DNA of 8,412 nucleotides from CAYZPE01 sp964626625 (GTDB lineage: Bacteria > Patescibacteriota > Minisyncoccia > Phycocordibacterales > CAYZPE01): the NCBI GenBank assembly GCA_964626625.1, contig CAZVFV010000034.1, positions 1 to 8,412 on the forward strand. The letters are read 5' to 3'. Below the pieces are notes generated by a model. That model was not told the origin of the DNA. It did not search any database and saw only the letters and a program-made list of their open reading frames with translations. Position 1 is the first letter of the stretch, and each line of letters opens with the position of its first letter. Below are positions 5,918 through 8,412 of the stretch, one piece after another. The position numbers and the translations under genes were made by a program.

Positions 5918-7344
5918 TGAAAATTGACATTCGAGATCTTACTATAGAATCTACTCACGCACATCTTGTGAAAGGTGATTTTTCTGCTATAGAACTTGCA
6001 CAAGCGTACCTTGATGAAATAGCTTCAAAAAACCAAGAGATTAATGCATATCTAGAGGTATATGAGGATGTTATTTCTCAGGCAAAACATGCAGATAGTT
6101 TATTTGCTCAAAAAAAAGCAACTCTTTTGACGGGAATACCTTTGGCAGTTAAGGATAATATTTTAATACAGGGAAAAATTGCGAGCGCATCATCTAAGAT
6201 GCTTGAAAACTATAAAGCGACATATGATGCAACTGTAATTTCTAAATTAAAAAAAGAAGGAGTTGTGTTTTTGGGTAGAACAAATATGGATGAGTTCGCT
6301 ATGGGAAGTTCAACAGAGAATTCTGCATATGGCGTTACAAAAAATCCTCACGATACCTCTCGTGTCCCTGGAGGATCTTCTGGCGGTTCTGCTTCAGCTG
6401 TAGCGGGGTTTCTTGCGTTAGGTTCTCTTGGATCAGACACAGGAGGTTCAATTAGGCAACCAGCGAGCTTTTGTGGTTGTGTGGGTCTTAAACCAACATA
6501 TGGAGCAGTGTCCCGCTCTGGACTTATGGCAATGGGATCTTCTCTTGATCAAATAGGTCCAATTACAAAAACAGTAACTGATGCTGAAATTATATATAAA
6601 GCGATACAAGGTAAAGACGCTCTTGATAGTACAAGTATAGATGAAGCCTTGTATCCGATTCATGCAAAGAAAAACATATTAGGTATTCCAAAAGGGCTGT
6701 TAGAACAAAAAGGACTTCATAAAGATGTTGTTTCAAATTTTAAGGAAAGTATTGAAAAGTTAAAAGGTTTAGGTTTTATGATACAAGAAATAGATGTCCC
6801 GGACATGTCTCAAGCTTTGTCTATATATTATATTTTAATGCCTGCTGAGGTTTCTTCTAACTTAGCTCGTTTTGATGGAGTAAAATACGGTTTTCATGCT
6901 GAGGGTAAGGATTTACTTGATGAATATTTGAATACTCGTCGAGAAGGATTTGGTAAGGAAGTAAGACGAAGAATCTTACTCGGAACATATGTTCTTTCTA
7001 CAGGATATTATGATGCTTATTACAATAAGGCTGTGGCACTCAAAGAAGCTATGACAGAAGATTTTAAAAAGATATTTTCTGAAGTTGATGTAATCCTTAC
7101 CCCAACAACACCAACACCAGCATTTAAAATAGGTGAAAAAACTAGTGATCCGCTTGAGATGTATTTGGCAGATATTTTTACCGTGACCGCAAACATTGTT
7201 GGCGTACCTGCGCTCTCACTTCCTTCAGGTTTCTCAAAGGCTGGAGACAAGAAATTACCTCTAGGTATTCAATTCATGGCCGCTCACGGAAATGAAAGTA
7301 TGTTATTTGAAGTTGGTAAAAAGTTTTTAGGTGAAAAGCTATAA
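5917..7344 (+). CDS. gatA: Asp-tRNA(Asn)/Glu-tRNA(Gln) amidotransferase subunit A
   Basis: Glutaminase (amidase-signature family) subunit of GatCAB. It releases ammonia from glutamine and channels it to GatB for transamidation of mischarged tRNA in the cytoplasm. The 475-residue length is normal. The Ser-cis-Ser-Lys triad is intact: Lys79 in 'PLAVKDN', Ser154 in 'PGGSSGGS' and Ser178 in 'SDTGGSIRQPA', the same numbering I recall for the Staphylococcus aureus enzyme. The Gly/Ser-rich amidase signature covers about 150-195, and 'GLKPTYG' and 'SSLDQIGP' follow. The C-terminal part, 'ILTPTTPTPAF' and 'NIVGVPALSLPSG' to 'PLGIQFMA', is complete. The start overlaps the gatC stop by 1 nt. No gatB follows, so that gene must lie elsewhere if the pathway works. 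Confidence 0.97.
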   Translation: MKIDIRDLTIESTHAHLVKGDFSAIELAQAYLDEIASKNQEINAYLEVYEDVISQAKHADSLFAQKKATLLTGIPLAVKDNILIQGKIASASSKMLENYKATYDATVISKLKKEGVVFLGRTNMDEFAMGSSTENSAYGVTKNPHDTSRVPGGSSGGSASAVAGFLALGSLGSDTGGSIRQPASFCGCVGLKPTYGAVSRSGLMAMGSSLDQIGPITKTVTDAEIIYKAIQGKDALDSTSIDEALYPIHAKKNILGIPKGLLEQKGLHKDVVSNFKESIEKLKGLGFMIQEIDVPDMSQALSIYYILMPAEVSSNLARFDGVKYGFHAEGKDLLDEYLNTRREGFGKEVRRRILLGTYVLSTGYYDAYYNKAVALKEAMTEDFKKIFSEVDVILTPTTPTPAFKIGEKTSDPLEMYLADIFTVTANIVGVPALSLPSGFSKAGDKKLPLGIQFMAAHGNESMLFEVGKKFLGEKL

Positions 7345-7370
7345 GCTGACAGTCACAAGCTAACAGCTTA
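7342..7370 (+). repeat. Inverted and direct repeats overlapping the 7381 gene promoter
   Basis: TAAGCTG (7342-7348) and CAGCTTA (7364-7370) form a 7-bp inverted repeat with a 15-nt gap. It starts at the gatA stop codon and ends in the -10 box. Within it AGCTGACAG (7344-7352) and AGCTAACAG (7358-7366) are near-identical direct repeats with a 14-nt period. It could be an operator or a small intergenic repeat element. Confidence 0.5.
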
Positions 7371-7374
7371 TACT
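7346..7374 (+). promoter_or_regulatory. Sigma70-type promoter of the 7381 gene, leaderless spacing
   Basis: CTGACA (5 of 6 to the -35 consensus, 7346-7351), a 17-nt spacer and TATACT (7369-7374), with exactly 6 nt to ATG 7381. This is the best complete promoter among the leaderless-type starts and separates the downstream gene from gatCA. Confidence 0.68.
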
Positions 7375-7380
7375 ATATAC

Positions 7381-8055
7381 ATGGCAGATGATAAAAAAGA
7401 TAAAAAAGATAAACCAGAAAGTTCTGGAGGAGGTTTTGGTCAGGAAGACCTTATTGTCATGCTTGTTTTTTTCGCCATTGCTGGAAGTGCAATTTATAAT
7501 CGTGTACAAAGTTTTCTAGATTCAAGTAGTGGCGGAGTTGATGGTATAAAAGATGATTTATTTGAAAGGCTATTAGAAATAGCTCCACTTTTTGAAGTGG
7601 TTACTGTTTCTTTTTCAGCAATTATGTTAGTTTGGATTTTTTATTTTACAAGAAAAATAGCAAAGATTAGACGTGAAGAAAAAGTCAAGCTGTATCCTTC
7701 ATATGAAACAACTGCTGATGACGGGATTATTAATCCGATTGTTAATAAGAAGTGGGGAAGGGTAACTGCTCATATTAATTCTGCAAATCAGAGTGATTGG
7801 AAGCTTGCGATTATCGAAGCTGACATTATGCTCGACGATCTTCTTGATGTGCTTAATTATCGAGGTGAGACTTTGGCTGATAAGTTAAAGTCTATTGAAG
7901 AGAGTGATTTTGTAACTCTCGACTTGGCTTGGGAAGCTCATAAGGTGCGAAATGTGATTGCTCATGAGGGTTCTGATTTTCAATTAAATGAACGTGAAGC
8001 TCGGCGGGTAATTGAACTATATAGAAGTGTGTTTAATGAATTTAAGTTTATTTAG
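7381..8055 (+). CDS. Two-TM membrane protein with HEPN-like C-terminal region, function unknown
   Basis: A 224-residue protein. A charged, Lys/Asp-rich N-terminus with a Gly patch (about 1-20) precedes a first hydrophobic segment at about 24-39. A short loop (about 40-70) and a second hydrophobic segment (about 73-90) follow, then a basic stretch ('RKIAKIRREEK') suggesting a cytoplasmic C-terminus. The C-terminal part (about 125-224) looks all-helical: 'DWKLAIIEADIMLDDLLDVL', then 'DLAWEAHKVRNVIAHEGSDF' and a last helix ending 'FNEFKFI'. R190 and H195 form an R-x4-H motif, the hallmark of HEPN domains, many of which are RNases. I recall similar hypothetical proteins in Patescibacteria genomes. 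No ligand, partner or activity can be assigned; nuclease activity is inference from one motif. It has its own promoter and no Shine-Dalgarno. Confidence 0.85.
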   Translation: MADDKKDKKDKPESSGGGFGQEDLIVMLVFFAIAGSAIYNRVQSFLDSSSGGVDGIKDDLFERLLEIAPLFEVVTVSFSAIMLVWIFYFTRKIAKIRREEKVKLYPSYETTADDGIINPIVNKKWGRVTAHINSANQSDWKLAIIEADIMLDDLLDVLNYRGETLADKLKSIEESDFVTLDLAWEAHKVRNVIAHEGSDFQLNEREARRVIELYRSVFNEFKFI

Positions 8056-8068
8056 ACACATTCTCTTC

Positions 8069-8096
8069 TTGACCACACCCTTAAAATATGTAGAAT
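8069..8096 (+). promoter_or_regulatory. Sigma70-type promoter of the initiator tRNA
   Basis: TTGACC (8069-8074), a 16-nt spacer and TAGAAT (8091-8096). Transcription should start about 8103, some 9 nt before the mature tRNA end at 8112. Confidence 0.65.
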
Positions 8097-8111
8097 AAGA
8101 TGCCTAGCTAT

Positions 8112-8183
8112 CCCGGGGTAGAGTAACAGTATCTCGTCAGGCTCATAACCTGAAGACTCTCGGTGCGAATCCGAGCCCCGGAA
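8112..8183 (+). tRNA. Initiator tRNA-Met (anticodon CAT)
   Basis: The cloverleaf folds as follows. Acceptor strands are 8112-8118 and 8176-8182, with discriminator A8183. The D stem is GAG/CTC (8121-8123, 8133-8135). The anticodon stem is 8137-8141/8149-8153, with loop CTCATAA (CAT at 8144-8146). The variable loop has 5 nt, and the T stem CTCGG/CCGAG encloses a 7-nt loop (8164-8170). Initiator identity is shown by the C1-A72 mismatch and the A11-U24 pair. The anticodon stem has two G-C pairs next to the loop and an A-U at 29-41, instead of the usual three G-C pairs. CCA is not encoded (CAC follows A73), so it must be added. Two elbow positions are unusual: the T loop reads TGCGAAT (G at 55) and the D loop has A at 18, while G19 and C56 are kept. 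Confidence 0.9.
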
Positions 8184-8224
8184 CACGTAAGGAGTCTAAA
8201 AAGAAGTTGATGAGGCATTATCTT
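8170..8224 (+). repeat. Direct repeat copy 1 (55 bp), overlapping the tRNA 3' end
   Basis: The 55 bases here are identical to 8358-8412. The copy begins in the T loop, includes the 3' T-stem and acceptor strands and discriminator of the initiator tRNA (14 bases), and runs 41 bases into the flank. The match breaks at the base before (A versus T), with weaker similarity extending back to about 8163. Confidence 0.95.
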
Positions 8225-8248
8225 GAAATGCGTAGTTCGTTATGTTTC

Positions 8249-8262
8249 CTCGGGATTCGCAC
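8249..8262 (-). repeat. Inverted T-arm-like sequence
   Basis: The minus strand reads GTGCGAATCCCGAG, identical to the tRNA T-arm GTGCGAATCCGAG (8163-8175) apart from one extra C. It is therefore an inverted repeat of the tRNA segment, 73 bases downstream. The other direct copy at 8351-8363 reads GTGTGATTCCGAG. Confidence 0.6.
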
Positions 8263-8273
8263 AAGGAAAGGGT

Positions 8274-8326
8274 CGGAAAACCATAGGGTTTTCCGTGGCG
8301 GAAATATTAAAACCGCAGGGTTTTAA
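8274..8326 (+). other. Pair of related hairpins in the non-coding segment after the tRNA
   Basis: Hairpin 1: CGGAAAACC (8274-8282), loop ATAG, GGTTTTCCG (8287-8295), a perfect 9-bp stem. Hairpin 2: TTAAAACC (8307-8314), loop GCAG, GGTTTTAA (8319-8326), a perfect 8-bp stem. Both share the core AAAACC-NNAG-GGTTTT with a 32-nt period, so the arms could also pair across. Neither has a clean T-run after it, so terminator function is only possible. The rest of 8184-8412 shows no convincing gene. Confidence 0.7.
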
Positions 8327-8357
8327 AACACAGTTTGTTAAAAACGAGTAGTGTGAT

Positions 8358-8412
8358 TCCGAGCCCCGGAACACGTAAGGAGTCTAAAAAGAAGTTGATG
8401 AGGCATTATCTT
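8358..8412 (+). repeat. Direct repeat copy 2 (55 bp), ending at the window edge
   Basis: Perfect copy of 8170-8224, 188 bases further on, carrying the tRNA 3' strand (T-stem 3' half, acceptor, discriminator) without the rest of a tRNA. It is cut by the window end, so its true length and the number of copies are unknown. Confidence 0.95.

Noticed and set aside
5609..6003. Minus- and plus-frame ORFs overlapping gatC and the gatA start
   Set aside because: They are shadows of well-conserved gatC and gatA coding sequence.
8210..8326. 38-codon ORF downstream of the tRNA, running through both hairpins
   Set aside because: It has no properly spaced Shine-Dalgarno, a composition dictated by the repeats and hairpins, and no recognisable protein features; the segment reads better as structured non-coding DNA.
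8274..8326. Intrinsic terminator of the tRNA
   Set aside because: The stems are adequate but not followed by a T-run outside the stem, so they are listed as hairpins only.
8170..8412. CRISPR array
   Set aside because: Only two repeat copies, a 55-bp unit, a 133-bp gap and overlap with a tRNA do not fit a CRISPR.
8358..8412. Second tRNA gene or tRNA pseudogene at the right end
   Set aside because: Only the 3' acceptor and half T-arm are present; no D or anticodon arm lies upstream of it.

Overview
The window is AT-rich, compactly packed bacterial DNA. It most resembles a Candidate Phyla Radiation (Patescibacteria, Parcubacteria-like) genome. Three things suggest this: a small type IV pilus locus with short, divergent pseudopilins; an NAD+-dependent DNA ligase with lineage-style wording (for example 'ISPEALDSLK' and 'PQWSFNDAF') and a degraded zinc finger; and a two-TM protein with a C-terminal RNVIAH motif of a kind I recall from such genomes. 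This placement rests on recognising protein wording, not on a search.

Layout. Positions 1-3129 are a plus-strand pilus/pseudopilus cluster. It holds the 3' part of a prepilin peptidase (pilD, cut by the left edge) and four proteins with class III (N-methylation) leaders resembling GspH/FimT, GspJ/PilW, GspI/PilV and GspK/PilX. Together these look like the minor-pilin tip set and the enzyme that processes it. A possible 38-codon ORF lies between the second and third pilin genes. Positions 3168-5183 are ligA, followed by a bidirectional terminator. A lone minus-strand gene of 96 codons (5524-5234) has no family I recognise, but it has the most complete expression signals here: -35, extended -10 and a strong Shine-Dalgarno. 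Positions 5633-7344 are gatC-gatA, coupled by a 1-nt overlap. They encode two of the three subunits of the tRNA-dependent amidotransferase; gatB is not in the window. Positions 7381-8055 encode a membrane protein with a HEPN-like C-terminal region. Positions 8112-8183 are an initiator tRNA-Met with its own promoter.

The right edge is the least ordinary part. The last 14 bases of the tRNA plus 41 bases of flank (8170-8224) recur perfectly at 8358-8412, the very end of the window, giving a 188-bp period. The segment between holds two related hairpins and an inverted copy of the tRNA T-arm sequence. This could be a tRNA-anchored tandem repeat or an attachment-site structure, with an unresolved assembly repeat as the competing explanation.

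A second theme is translation start signals. Several plus-strand genes (ligA, gatC, the 7381 gene, and probably the 1352 and 2019 pilins) have a -10 box ending about 6-8 nt before the start codon and little or no Shine-Dalgarno, as expected for leaderless mRNAs. The minus-strand gene has a conventional leader. No CRISPR array, transposase, integrase, rRNA or riboswitch was seen.
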